A stretch of 64,000 bases of DNA, taken from assembly GCF_002946835.1 (NCBI RefSeq), contig NZ_CP026652.1:8246001-8310000 (forward strand), read 5' to 3'. The translations under genes and the position numbers were made by a program. The stretch comes from Streptomyces dengpaensis (GTDB lineage Bacteria > Actinomycetota > Actinomycetes > Streptomycetales > Streptomycetaceae). Numbering within the stretch: position 1 is the first letter of the stretch; the number at the start of each line of letters is the position of its first letter. This document shows positions 1-8,241 of this stretch, in pieces. The notes under the pieces are model-generated. The model was not told the origin of the DNA, made no database searches, and saw nothing but the letters and a program-made list of their open reading frames with translations.

Positions 1-323
1 TCGCCCCATAGGATCGGCAGCTTGGTGATCAGCAGCGCGCCGATCATGTTCACGATCATCGGCACGGCAGCGAGCCGGACGGCGAGCCCTGCCAGGATCA
101 GCGCCCCGCAGGCGATCTCGAACACCCCGTCCAGGGGCGCGAAGAAGCCGGGCGCGGGGATGCCCGCCTTGTCGAACCGGCCGGTGCCCAGGTCGTCGGG
201 GTAGAGGAATTTCTGGATGCCTTCGAAGAGGAAGACAGCGCCGACGTAGAAGCGGATCAGGATCGTCGAGGCGGGCGCACTGGTGGTGGCCAGCTTCGCC
301 TGCCAGCTGCCGAGCTGCGTCAT
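1..323 (-). CDS. DoxX family membrane protein (C-terminus cut by window edge)
   Basis: Reading leftward from the ATG at 323, the frame is open to the window edge and gives about 107 residues. The N-terminus has a membrane helix around FYVGAVFLFEGIQKF, then the DoxX-type stretch GRFDKAGIPAPGFFAPLDG and two further hydrophobic segments. DoxX proteins are small four-helix membrane proteins tied loosely to redox or quinone functions. The family usually has 130-170 residues, so the last part lies outside. No partner gene is visible; the next gene on this strand lies upstream. Family call is firm, exact role unknown. Confidence 0.8.
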   Translation of the reverse strand, partial: MTQLGSWQAKLATTSAPASTILIRFYVGAVFLFEGIQKFLYPDDLGTGRFDKAGIPAPGFFAPLDGVFEIACGALILAGLAVRLAAVPMIVNMIGALLITKLPILWG

Positions 324-507
324 ATGAGGGTGCCCGTCTGCCTTTTCGAAAGATGTACCGGGTGCCGATATCCTCCCGCGAGGCACAGGGCACCGGCGGT
401 TCACGTCTCCTCGATGCGCTGCCGCTGCATCCGCCGCCGCTCGCCGGGCGCGCCCCCTGGCGGGCCCGGCGGCGCGCAGTATCGGCTCGGTGGCCTGAGC
501 GTCTTTC

Positions 508-792
508 CTAGGCGGAAGCCACGACCTGGCCGGACATGACCTGCGGAGGGTTGGGGAGGAGCGAAGCGAGGTTGTCCCGCACAAAGACCGCTGCTTTCTT
601 GATCGATTCCTCGGCCCCCGCCTCGCTTTCGAAGACGCTGGTCGAGATCATGACTCCGTTCCCGGCGTCGACCCAGTAGTAGGCCAGGAGACCGGGGATC
701 TGACGGATGAGCGGCACGAATTTCTCGTTCACCCGACGCCCTGCCTCGGCCGGGTCGGTCACCCCTTCGTATCGTCTGACGGCTGCGTACAC
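508..792 (-). CDS. Small ABM-like (dimeric alpha/beta-barrel) domain protein
   Basis: GTG at 792 is chosen because GAGGAG sits 7 bases upstream; a longer reading frame upstream of it has no coding look. The 94-residue product starts VYAAVRRYEGV, contains the pattern NEKFVPLIRQIPGLLAYYWVD and ends VMSGQVVASA. Length and pattern fit small ferredoxin-fold proteins of the antibiotic-biosynthesis-monooxygenase-like superfamily, which form dimers. No metal or cofactor residues are needed in such proteins and none is obvious. Function is unknown; the gene stands alone. Confidence 0.7.
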   Translation of the reverse strand: MYAAVRRYEGVTDPAEAGRRVNEKFVPLIRQIPGLLAYYWVDAGNGVMISTSVFESEAGAEESIKKAAVFVRDNLASLLPNPPQVMSGQVVASA

Positions 793-1110
793 GGCTGTTC
801 TCCTCACAAGTCCGGGGCATCTGCTGCGGAGACGCCCTACCCCTGCGACGTGTGCTCCGCTCGCGAGTCGTCCGGCTATCACTGGAAGGGTCCGGCCGGT
901 GGTCCGAATGGCGGCCTCTGCTGATGACCCGGGCCGGACCGCTGTCCCGAGGCGCGATGCCGGCGCGTGAAGAGAGAGCTGCTGTTCGCCGCCCTGGATA
1001 TCGCCACCGGCCAGGTCACCGGCGCGTGCACGCCAGATCCTCAAGAACGCCATCCGTAATGAACACTTCAAACGAAAAGCGCTGGCGAGCATGGGGCCTC
1101 ACGGACGAGC
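793..1110. other. Intergenic stretch, nothing recognised
   Basis: The 318 bases between the divergent ABM-like and DinB-like genes must hold both promoters, but I see no clear promoter boxes, repeats or coding remnant. Confidence 0.4.
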
Positions 1111-1677
1111 ATGGCACGCATGAGTGACCAACCCGCACGTTGGAGCCAGGCAACCGTCTACCCCGACATGTGGGTTGACCCGGACAACGACCCCCGCCAC
1201 AGCGAAGGAGCCAGTCCCGACGGCGAGCTTGCGACGCTGCTGGACTTTCTGACGGGCTACCGCATGACGCTGCGGATGAAGTGCGAAGGCCTGGATGCGG
1301 AGCAACTGGCCCGTCGGTCGGTTCCGCCGTCGACGATGTCGCTGCTCGGCCTGCTTCGGCACCTCGCCGAGGTGGAACGGGACTGGCGCAACTGGATCAG
1401 CGACGGTGATCCGTTGCCGAAGCTGTACGGCGATGACGGGGACTTCGACGGAGCCGTCGCCGAGCAGGCCGAGGTCGACGCCGCGTACTCCGATCTGGCG
1501 CGCGAGCAGGCCGCGACCGACGCCGCGCTGGCCGAGCACCCGGATCTGAGCGAGCGTGTGGGGAAGGACGGGATCGCAGTTCGGGAGCTGATGGTGCACA
1601 GAGTCGAGGAGTATGCCCGTCACTGCGGGCATGCCGACCTGTTGCGCGAGTGCATCGACGGAAGGGTGGGCCAGTGA
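1111..1677 (+). CDS. DinB/DUF664 family protein (mycothiol-dependent enzyme fold)
   Basis: The 188-residue product has the DinB four-helix pattern of the actinobacterial DUF664 group: LLGLLRHLAEVERDW near residue 79 and HRVEEYARHCGHADLLRE near 163, with the usual metal-binding histidines at about H84, H171 and H174. Members include mycothiol S-transferases and related detoxification enzymes; the substrate cannot be read from sequence. ATG at 1111 is used; ATG at 1120 is an alternative, since neither has a strong ribosome site. It stands alone, just upstream of an insertion sequence. Confidence 0.8.
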   Translation: MARMSDQPARWSQATVYPDMWVDPDNDPRHSEGASPDGELATLLDFLTGYRMTLRMKCEGLDAEQLARRSVPPSTMSLLGLLRHLAEVERDWRNWISDGDPLPKLYGDDGDFDGAVAEQAEVDAAYSDLAREQAATDAALAEHPDLSERVGKDGIAVRELMVHRVEEYARHCGHADLLRECIDGRVGQ

Positions 1678-1824
1678 CGAGGGCCGGCGGGTTGCATCCG
1701 CCGCCGGGGGCGCAGCAGGATTGCGGTGAACGACAATTCGGCTTGGACGCCCCTCACAATCCAGCCAGGCTGTCTCAGTAGTTGAAGCGCGAGCGCACTG
1801 CAAATCAACTTAACTCGCGCAGCA

Positions 1825-1844
1825 CTAGTAGGACTCCGTTAGGT
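1825..1844 (+). repeat. IS701 left target duplication and inverted repeat
   Basis: CTAG at 1825-1828 followed by TAGGACTCCGTTAGGT at 1829-1844, the mirror of the right end. Confidence 0.9.
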
Positions 1845-3257
1845 TGCTCTGGTTCTTGGGATTGGGCTGGTGGTAGACGTTCGAGGCAGGGGGCGGTGGC
1901 AGGTGGTGCAGGTGCCGGTCCAGCAGTTCAGCAGGTCCTGGATGGCGTCGAGGGTCTGGTAGAGGGTGAGTCCGCTGTAACGGCTTTTGGGGCCAGGCGC
2001 TGTTCGGTGAGGAATGCGTGGGCGGCGGTGACCAGGGTGACGTGGTGATGCCACCCCGCCCAGGAACGGCCCTCGAAGTGGTCCAGGCCGAGGCCGTACT
2101 TGAGTTCCCGGTAGTCGTGCTCGATGCGCCAGCGGATCTTCGCCAGGCGGACCAGCTCGGCGATCGGGGTGCCGACGGGCAGATCAGCGAGCCAGTAGTC
2201 GGTGGGTGCTTCGGCGCCGTCTGGCCATTCGACCAGCAGCGTCACTTCGGGCAGGACACCGTCCCAGTGGCCGTGTTCGGCGGTGGCGGCGGCCTGGGCC
2301 AGACGGCGGGCCCTGACCCCGGCCGGCCGCGCCCGCAGTGCCAGAAAGCGCGAGCGCATCGGCCCGCGGGAGCCTTCACGCCAGGTGACCTTGGTGAACG
2401 ACTGCCGTCCGTGGCTCATCGCCAGCGCGGACACCGAGGACGGCTTGTGCCGGTAGCGGGGCTGCGGCCTGCGGCCGTTTCCGGAACACGCCGGGGCGGT
2501 GGGCCGCGCGTCGTGCGGGTGGACGGTCACGTCCGAACGGATGGCCACGACATATCCGATGCCCCGCTCGCTCAGGCCGTCGCGGAAGTCGGCATTCTGA
2601 CCGTAGCCGGCATCGGCCACCACCACCGGCGGCACCAGACCCCACCCGGCCAGCTCGTCGAAGGTGTCCAGGGCCAGGCGCCACTTCTCCCGGTGCCCGA
2701 CCTCCAGCGGCATCCCGGTCTTCTGCCGCCGTCCGGCATCGTGCGCCCACTCCTGGGGCACGAACAACCGCCACTGCAGCGGACAGGACGCGGTGTCGGA
2801 GACCGCGTGCACGCTCACCGCGACCTGGCAGTTGGCCTGCTTGCCCAGCGCCCCGCAGTACTGAGGCGCGACCGCCACCGACATCTTCCCGTCCTTGGGA
2901 AACGACACATCATCGACCGCCCAGGCATCCGGACCGATCTGCGGCACCATCCGCTCCGCGATCCGCCGCCGCACCGGCAGCGGATCCCAGGTCGACTGGT
3001 TCACGAACTGCTGCAGGTTCTGCTCGTTGCCGTCCGGCAGCCGCTCCGCCATGGCCTGGACGGACTTGCGCCGCCCGTCCAGCATCAGCCCCCGCAGATA
3101 GCAGTCACTCTTCGCCCGCTGATCCTTGCGAGGCACCGACGCGAACACGTCAGCCACGAATAACGCCAACTTCGCCCGAGCACGGTTCACTTCATGTGCA
3201 TCCACACCTCCAACATGCCCCCAAACAGGACCAAGAGGAAGACCTAACGGAGTCCTA
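1829..3257 (-). mobile_element. IS701-family insertion sequence
   Basis: The element is bounded by a perfect 16-bp inverted repeat (left 1829-1844, right 3242-3257) and flanked on both sides by CTAG (1825-1828 and 3258-3261), the 4-bp target duplication known for the IS701 family. It holds one minus-strand transposase whose 3' part lies in the -1 frame. Intact ends plus intact target duplications indicate a fairly recent insertion with no later rearrangement across it. Confidence 0.9.
1839..3205 (-). CDS. IS701 transposase, C-terminus in -1 frame (frameshift or programmed slip)
   Basis: The ATG-initiated frame from 3205 encodes the DDE transposase: WAVDDVSFPKDGKMSVAV near residue 95 carries the first catalytic Asp, VVVADAGYGQNADFRDGL the second, and RWRIEHDYRELKYGLGLDH the Glu region. 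The frame then runs on to 1928 with an atypical tail. The natural C-terminus (SGLTLYQTLDAIQDLLNCWT, ending at 1839) is in the -1 frame. The two frames join at the minus-strand run CCCCAAAA (1985-1992), where the 0-frame reads C-CCA-AAA, a heptamer that fits the X-XXY-YYZ rule for -1 slippage. This could be programmed frameshifting, a one-base mutation, or an assembly error. Confidence 0.8.
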
Positions 3258-3261
3258 CTAG
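3242..3261 (-). repeat. IS701 right inverted repeat and target duplication
   Basis: ACCTAACGGAGTCCTA at 3242-3257, the exact reverse complement of the left end, followed by CTAG at 3258-3261. Confidence 0.9.
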
Positions 3262-3295
3262 GCCGTGTTGGAAGTCGGCTTTGTCGGCAGTTATG

Positions 3296-3338
3296 CCCGT
3301 CTGGGGCGGGTGCGAGGGTGAACCACGCCCCAGACGGG
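3296..3338. repeat. Long hairpin between two insertion sequences
   Basis: A 13-bp perfect stem (CCCGTCTGGGGCG at 3296-3308 with its complement at 3326-3338) encloses a 17-base loop. It lies between the IS701 right end and the IS200/IS605-type left end. There is no T-run after it. It may be a terminator of the interrupted host locus or part of an older element end. Confidence 0.6.
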
Positions 3339-3375
3339 AGGCGTCACAGCTGCCGGTAGTAGACGGCTACCGGAA

Positions 3376-3408
3376 TTCATTCGCAGTGCATCGGCCTTCA
3401 GGCCGGTG
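3376..3408 (+). repeat. IS200/IS605 left end: TTCAT plus sub-terminal hairpin
   Basis: TTCAT (3376-3380) precedes an 8-bp hairpin, CATCGGCC (3389-3396) with GGCCGGTG (3401-3408) and a TTCA loop, with one G-T wobble. TnpA enzymes recognise such hairpins as single-stranded DNA. Confidence 0.6.
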
Positions 3409-3535
3409 GTGAAGCGAATCTGACAGTGGCGACGCGGAGCGTCGCAGACTCAGGTCCGGCAGCGCCGGACACCGCAGTGCTTCGCCTGCGGCGCGGAGCT
3501 TCGCGAGTGCTTCTCCCGGCGGAGCCGGGCAGTGC

Positions 3536-3952
3536 TCACACCGGCCGGTTCTGCTGTTCGATGTACTGCCGGACCACGGAGAGCGGGGCGCCGCCGACGG
3601 TTCCGGCGAAGTAAGACCCGGACCAGAGCTTGTTGGCCCGCCAGTAGTGGCGCACCAGGTCGGGGAACTCCTGGCGCAGGCGGCGGGAGGAGACACCCTT
3701 GAGGGAGTTGACCAGCTTGGTCACGGCGACCTTGGGCGGGAAGTTCACCAGCAGGTGGACGTGGTTGTCCTCGCCGTTGAACTCCACCAGCTCGCACTCG
3801 AAGTCGCCGCAGACCGACTGCATGATCTCCTCCATGCGTGTCAGATGAGCGTCAGTGAACACCTTGTGCCGGAACTTGGTCACGAAAACCAAGTGCACAT
3901 GCATCACGAAAGCACAGTGCCGGCCAGTTCTGATCTCCTGCATCTCACCCAT
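3536..3952 (-). CDS. tnpA: IS200/IS605 TnpA, Y1 HUH transposase
   Basis: The 138-residue product starts at the ATG at 3952. It has the HUH motif in NHVHLLVN (H64 and H66) and the single catalytic tyrosine in VVRQYIEQQ (Y130), with the family's usual length of 130-150. It cuts and rejoins single-stranded DNA at the element's hairpin ends. It diverges from tnpB across a 25-bp gap. The open frame continues upstream past the ATG, antisense through tnpB, but that extension has no coding character. Confidence 0.93.
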   Translation of the reverse strand: MGEMQEIRTGRHCAFVMHVHLVFVTKFRHKVFTDAHLTRMEEIMQSVCGDFECELVEFNGEDNHVHLLVNFPPKVAVTKLVNSLKGVSSRRLRQEFPDLVRHYWRANKLWSGSYFAGTVGGAPLSVVRQYIEQQNRPV

Positions 3953-3977
3953 AACCCAAGTATGTAGGGTGACGGTC

Positions 3978-5201
3978 ATGCAGCTCAGGTACAGCTTTCG
4001 CCTGTACCCGGATCCCGGCCAACGCACCGCGTTGGCGAAGGCGTTCGGGTGCGCCCGTGTCGTGTTCAACGACGCGGTGCGTGCCCGTGAAGACGCCCGT
4101 AAAGCCGGGCAGCCGTTCCCGAAGGCCGGGGAGCTGTCCACGCGCCTGATCACCGAGGCCAAGCGGACCACCGGGCGGTCCTGGCTGGGCGAGGTCTCCG
4201 CGGTGGTGCTCCAGCAGTCCCTGCGGGACGCCGAGACCGCATACCGCAACTTCTTCGCCTCCCTCAAGGGCACCCGCAAAGGCCCCAGGACCGGCCCACC
4301 CCGCTTCAAGTCCCGCAAGGACGCCCGGCAGTCGATCCGCTTCACCGCCAACGCCCGCTGGAACATCACCGACAACGGCCGTCTGAACCTGCCGAAGATC
4401 GGCGCGGTCAAGGTGAAGTGGTCCCGCACACTGCCCGCCACCCCCACCTCCGTCACCGTCATCAAGGACGCGGCCGGACGGTACTTCGCCTCCTTCGTCA
4501 TCGACACCGACCCCGCCGCCGACGCGACACGGATGCCCGAAACCCAGCACACCATCGGCATCGATCTCGGCCTGACCCACTTCGCGGTCCTGTCCGACGG
4601 CACGAAGATCGACTCCCCTCGGTTTCTGCGCCGCACGGAGAAGAAGCTGAAGAAGGCCCAGCGGGAGCTGTCCCGCAAGCAGAAGGGATCCAAGAACCGG
4701 GCCAAGGCCCGCCTCAAGGTCGCCCGCGCCCACGCCAGGGCCACCGACGCACGCCGCGAGTTCCACCACCAGCTCTCCACGAAGCTGATCTGCGAGAACC
4801 AAGGGATCGGCGTGGAGGACCTGTCGGTGGCGGGACTGGCCCGCACGAAGCTGGCCAAGTCCGTGCACGACGCCGGATGGGCATCGTTCATCAGCATGCT
4901 GGAGTACAAAGCAGAACGGTACGGCCGCACCCTGGTCAAGATCGGCCGGTTCGAGCCGACCTCCCAGACCTGCTCCACCTGCGGCGTCAAGGACGGACCC
5001 AAACCCCTCGACGTCCGGGAATGGACCTGTACCGCCTGCGGCACCGTCCACGACCGCGACCACAACGCCGCACTCAACGTGAAAACGGCCGCCGGACTGG
5101 CGGTATCAGCCTGCGGAGCGCCGGTAAGACCAGGAGCAATCCCGGCACAGCGCGAAGAAACAGGAAGCCACGGACTCCCGACCGAACCCCGTGCCGCGTA
5201 G
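3978..5201 (+). CDS. tnpB: TnpB, RNA-guided RuvC-like nuclease of IS200/IS605 element
   Basis: ATG at 3978 begins the standard TnpB N-terminus (MQLRYSFRLYP); an upstream extension of the frame antisense to tnpA is rejected. The 407-residue product carries RuvC-I in GIDLGLTHFAVL (D196), RuvC-II in GVEDLSVAGL (E280), a four-Cys zinc site (C332, C335, C351, C354) and RuvC-III in DRDHNAALN (D361). All catalytic residues are present, so it should be active. TnpB proteins use an RNA from the element's right end to cut the donor site and so favour element retention. Confidence 0.95.
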   Translation: MQLRYSFRLYPDPGQRTALAKAFGCARVVFNDAVRAREDARKAGQPFPKAGELSTRLITEAKRTTGRSWLGEVSAVVLQQSLRDAETAYRNFFASLKGTRKGPRTGPPRFKSRKDARQSIRFTANARWNITDNGRLNLPKIGAVKVKWSRTLPATPTSVTVIKDAAGRYFASFVIDTDPAADATRMPETQHTIGIDLGLTHFAVLSDGTKIDSPRFLRRTEKKLKKAQRELSRKQKGSKNRAKARLKVARAHARATDARREFHHQLSTKLICENQGIGVEDLSVAGLARTKLAKSVHDAGWASFISMLEYKAERYGRTLVKIGRFEPTSQTCSTCGVKDGPKPLDVREWTCTACGTVHDRDHNAALNVKTAAGLAVSACGAPVRPGAIPAQREETGSHGLPTEPRAA

Positions 5202-5261
5202 CGGCACAGCAACGATCGAGAAGGCCAGAATCCTCGCCCATCAGGGCGAGGAGCAAGTCAA
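5202..5261 (+). ncRNA. Predicted omega-RNA 3' part / IS right end
   Basis: Directly after tnpB a 9-bp perfect hairpin (TCCTCGCCC 5231-5239, loop ATCA, complement 5244-5252) is followed by GAGCAAGTCAA. In characterised IS200/IS605 elements the omega-RNA spans the 3' end of tnpB and this right end, and the bases just past the element act as guide. The 5' end of the RNA, probably inside tnpB, cannot be placed by eye. The guide would begin near 5262. Confidence 0.55.
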
Positions 5262-5318
5262 CGCCCGAACAAGCGCCCCAAGGGCCGCACCGGAGGGCCC
5301 GCCCAAATCCCCGGTGCG

Positions 5319-5858
5319 CTAAAGCCCGGCCCCGGCCCCGTCCACGTTCCATTCCCGCGGCAGTGCCTCATCGCAGAGGGCGCAGATGAAGTCCTCCTCC
5401 CGAACGATGTTCAGCTGACCGCAGGCGGGACAGCGCCGGAACACCACCTCGCAGGTGAAGCCGGGAGGATGCTCGATCCCGGCTGCGTCCAGAGCGCCCG
5501 CGACGGCCGACCACGAGCTGATGTCCGGGCAGTATCCCGTCGACTGGTTACTCACCTCACCGACCACCCACTGCCCGGACTCCTTGCGGAAACTCATCTC
5601 CCCAGCACCCAGAACGGGGCCACCACCAGCACACACCACGTGCTCGCTCCGGCGCGGCGCGAGCCGCAGCACACCCGCCGAGTCGACAACGAACGTGAAA
5701 GGCTCGGCCAGCTCCACCGCTGCCAGAGCCGAAGCCCAGTCGACGAAGTCCGCCGCCGAGTGGATACTTCGGCCCTCAGCCTCCGGCCGGACAAGGGCCC
5801 GCAGATCAGGCGGCCCCACATATCGATACCTCCGCCCCAGCAAGCTCACGCTGGCCAA
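5319..5858 (-). CDS. Hypothetical protein with C-terminal zinc ribbon
   Basis: The product has 179 residues, starting MASVSLLGRRYRYVGPPDLR. The first 120 residues are an unrecognised mixed alpha/beta domain. The last 40 hold paired cysteines, CPACGQLNIV and, about 18 residues later, FICALCDEAL, forming a probable four-Cys zinc ribbon. No membrane segment is seen. The gene has good third-position GC bias. The IS200/IS605-type element ends about 60 bp past its 3' end, so the insertion did not break it. Function unknown. Confidence 0.65.
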   Translation of the reverse strand: MASVSLLGRRYRYVGPPDLRALVRPEAEGRSIHSAADFVDWASALAAVELAEPFTFVVDSAGVLRLAPRRSEHVVCAGGGPVLGAGEMSFRKESGQWVVGEVSNQSTGYCPDISSWSAVAGALDAAGIEHPPGFTCEVVFRRCPACGQLNIVREEDFICALCDEALPREWNVDGAGAGL

Positions 5859-6134
5859 CCTAGCCCCCGCCGGAGGCCAGGGCCTGGGGAATTACGTGAA
5901 CTTGCCCCTGGGGGATGCGCGATCGCCAGCGGATCCTGCAGCCAAAGACCAGCGGTGACCCAACTGACGCTGCACATTGCTCCGTCCAAGCACCGGGGGA
6001 ACATCGCGTCCGGGCACCGGCATGACGTGCTGGGCTTCGAGGCAGTGATGGGTTGGCCGTCCGGTGCCGCGGACCGGCACCGGACGGCCCGGAGCAACTG
6101 TCTGGTGTCCCGGCTGCGTTCTGCCCGCGTACGG
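5859..6134. other. Intergenic, nothing recognised
   Basis: About 275 bases upstream of the zinc-ribbon gene and downstream of the rhamnosidase fragment. No clear repeat, hairpin or coding remnant was seen. Confidence 0.4.
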
Positions 6135-6431
6135 TCAGCCAGACTCGGCCATCGCGGCGAACTCCCACGTGCCATGTGGCACGCGGTAGACAACTTGGCC
6201 GGGCTCTGACCGCACGAACTCCGCCCCGTGCGGCGCGGCCGTGTTGTGCCGCTGGGCTGCTGGCACATGGACTTCGGCCTTCGCGCCCACCGGCACCTCG
6301 ACCGTGAGACGCAGACGGTCCCCGGAGCGGGCCCAGTCGACCGAAGCCCTGCCCCTCATTGTCCGGATCGACGTACGTGCCCAGTCCACTCCTGTACGGG
6401 CGTCAGGGCGCACGGTGATGGTGCGGTAGCC
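6135..6431 (-). pseudogene. C-terminal fragment of an alpha-L-rhamnosidase (GH78)
   Basis: The minus-strand frame reads GYRTITVRPD, then TSIRTMRGRASVDWARSGD, LTVEVPVGAKAEVHVPA and GQVVYRVPHGTWEFAA. This is the conserved C-terminal beta-sandwich of bacterial GH78 alpha-L-rhamnosidases, which normally have 700-1100 residues. Nothing of the catalytic six-hairpin domain is found upstream, so only the tail survives. The frame extends to 6587 but residues before about 6431 do not match the family. It is a deletion remnant and should not be functional. Confidence 0.65.
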
Positions 6432-6736
6432 CGCGTTGTTCGGACAACGCTGCAGGCAGGCGGGCATCCGCCCGTCCGCCGCCCGGACCGGCACCTGCTT
6501 CGACGGCGCAGTGATCGAGAGCTTCTTCGCCTTCCCGGAGACGGAGCTCATCGGTCCGCACGGTCTTCCGCACACGTCGTGACGCACAGCAGGAGCTTTT
6601 GATCAGCTGCCCGCGCGCACGCTGCTGCATGGAACGCAAGCTCGCCCGTGTCCTTTGGGCTGGAGCAACTCCACCTGCTGCGATGGACCAACAGCCCTGC
6701 AAACCAGGGAGTTATGGGCGAGAGCTCCCTGGGGTC

Positions 6737-7735
6737 TCAGCCTGCCCCTGGTGTGTCGAGGAGTGCCTGGCCGAGGGGGGTGAGGCTGTGACGCACGGAG
6801 TTTCGGTGGCGGAGGGAGCGGATCAGTCCGGCTTCGCGGAGAATGGTTGCGTGTTCGCTGGCGCTTGCGGCTGCGATACCTGCACGAGCGGCCAATTCCT
6901 TGGTGGAGCAGCCTTGGTGCTCTGCGATGGTGGTCAGCACCACAGTGCGCGTCCGCCCTAGAAGCGTCGACACACCGGGGGAGCGCCTGTGGCCAGGCGC
7001 GGAAGCAGGGGCGGTGAGCTCATGGGGGTGCTGGTCCTGGGAGGCGGGATAGCTCACGGACACGGGCTGGCTGTCGGTGACTATGGTGCGTGTGCCGAAT
7101 ATTGACGGAATGAGGAGGATGCCTTGCCCCTCCAGGTAGAGGTCACGCTCGGCTCCGTTTGCCATTCGGACTTCCAGAACTGGCGGATTCCATCGCATCC
7201 ACCGGGGGTTGGCCTGGGTCAGCAGCTGATCGACGCCGCCGGTGAGTATGTGCTGTAGGCGCAGGGCTTGGTCGACTGCCAGGTGTTCCGTGAATTGGGT
7301 CCAATGTGGGGCCAGCAGGAAGGTGTGGAGATGGCCGAGCCCCGTGCAGAGCTCGGCAAACAGAGATGGATCGTCTGCTAGGTCGCGTGCCCACGCGGGC
7401 AAGGAAGGGTGATGCAGTGCTGTTTCAAGTACATCCGACCTGACGCGTTCGCGAGGTGTGGCGCGTACCTGTTCCAGGAGTTCCTCGATAGTGCCCGCTT
7501 TCGTGGGGCTGAGGAAGTTGGGTGAGGATCCCACGGTCGGCATCAGGGCCAGGGCCATGCGGGCTTGGGCAGACAGCTGTGTGCGAGCACGGTGTCGCCA
7601 GGCGTCGAGCCGGGCCGGCTGACTGCGGCTTTGCAGGGCTCGCGCCGCAAGTTCCAGCTCATGCAGCGGCATCGGCGCCTCGGCTACACGTGTCCGGGCC
7701 AGATCCTGAACCGTGAAGTGTATGCGGTAGGCCAT
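6737..7735 (-). CDS. ArsR-type winged-helix regulator with DUF5937-like N-terminus
   Basis: The 332-residue product begins MAYRIHFTVQDLARTRVAE, a typical start of actinobacterial regulators with a DUF5937 N-terminal region. The last 80 residues hold a winged helix: RTRTVVLTTIAEHQGCSTKE, LAARAGIAAASASEHATILR and REAGLIRSLRHRNSVRHSLT. Such proteins often control neighbouring efflux or peptide genes, but no such gene lies beside this one; the plus-strand ammonia-lyase gene is 500 bp away. No cysteine-based metal site is evident, so the inducer is unknown. Confidence 0.8.
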   Translation of the reverse strand: MAYRIHFTVQDLARTRVAEAPMPLHELELAARALQSRSQPARLDAWRHRARTQLSAQARMALALMPTVGSSPNFLSPTKAGTIEELLEQVRATPRERVRSDVLETALHHPSLPAWARDLADDPSLFAELCTGLGHLHTFLLAPHWTQFTEHLAVDQALRLQHILTGGVDQLLTQANPRWMRWNPPVLEVRMANGAERDLYLEGQGILLIPSIFGTRTIVTDSQPVSVSYPASQDQHPHELTAPASAPGHRRSPGVSTLLGRTRTVVLTTIAEHQGCSTKELAARAGIAAASASEHATILREAGLIRSLRHRNSVRHSLTPLGQALLDTPGAG

Positions 7736-8241
7736 GGCGGTCTGGGCGGAATCCTTTCGGAATGTCGTTCTTCGGGTCAGCCCGAATCAGGTCGCCATCG
7801 TATCGAGCCAAGGAGAAGCTGGATCCGCCAGCCTGCATGTATGGCACAGCGAGGTGTCATGTTGCGGCACGGTGCGGTGGCCCGCGCCCACCGCGGTGTA
7901 GGCGCACCTTCAACCTGCGCCCGCTCGGGGCGCAGAGAGGGTGTCATGGATGCTCGTCGATTCCGGTGGACGGCGCGAGGGCATTCATGCCGGCCGAAGA
8001 GGAGTTTCCGAGTGACTGCCCCTGGAATCGTGCTCACGTAAAGGCCCGTTGACGGTGCCACCCAGGGGTACGTGGCCCTCCAGCCCACCGGTGCGTTTGG
8101 TGGGCCACGCTGACCGCCAACGACGACGGACGAGTCTCCGCAGTGGGGACCTTTCCTGCCCTCGCGAGGGTCCCGTGCTCAAACTCCCGTCGTGCCCGCT
8201 GTTACACGGAATCCGTATTTCTTGCACAGTGAAAGAGGACC
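7736..8241 (+). promoter_or_regulatory. 500-bp leader/promoter region of the ammonia-lyase gene with two dyads
   Basis: No coding region is convincing here. Two structures lie near the lyase gene: an 8-bp stem CGTGGCCC (8071-8078) with GGGCCACG (8102-8109), with a competing inner CCCACC/GGTGGG pairing; and a 12-bp perfect palindrome CCCTCGCGAGGG at 8159-8170. The first could fold in a leader RNA; the second looks like an operator. GAAAGAGG at 8231-8238 is the ribosome site for the lyase. Confidence 0.4.

Larger units (their letters stand above)
3381..5261 (+). mobile_element. IS200/IS605-family element with divergent tnpA and tnpB
   Basis: The boundaries are inferred from sub-terminal hairpins: a left-end hairpin at 3389-3408 and a right-end hairpin at 5231-5252, followed by TCAA at 5258-5261. 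There are no inverted terminal repeats or target duplications, as expected for this family. TTCAT just left of the proposed left end (3376-3380) has the form of a target/TAM pentamer. Both genes look complete, so the element may be active. Exact ends are approximate. Confidence 0.75.

Noticed and set aside
3953..5212. Long upstream extension of the tnpA frame through tnpB
   Set aside because: The extension is antisense to tnpB and lies before the normal TnpA N-terminus.
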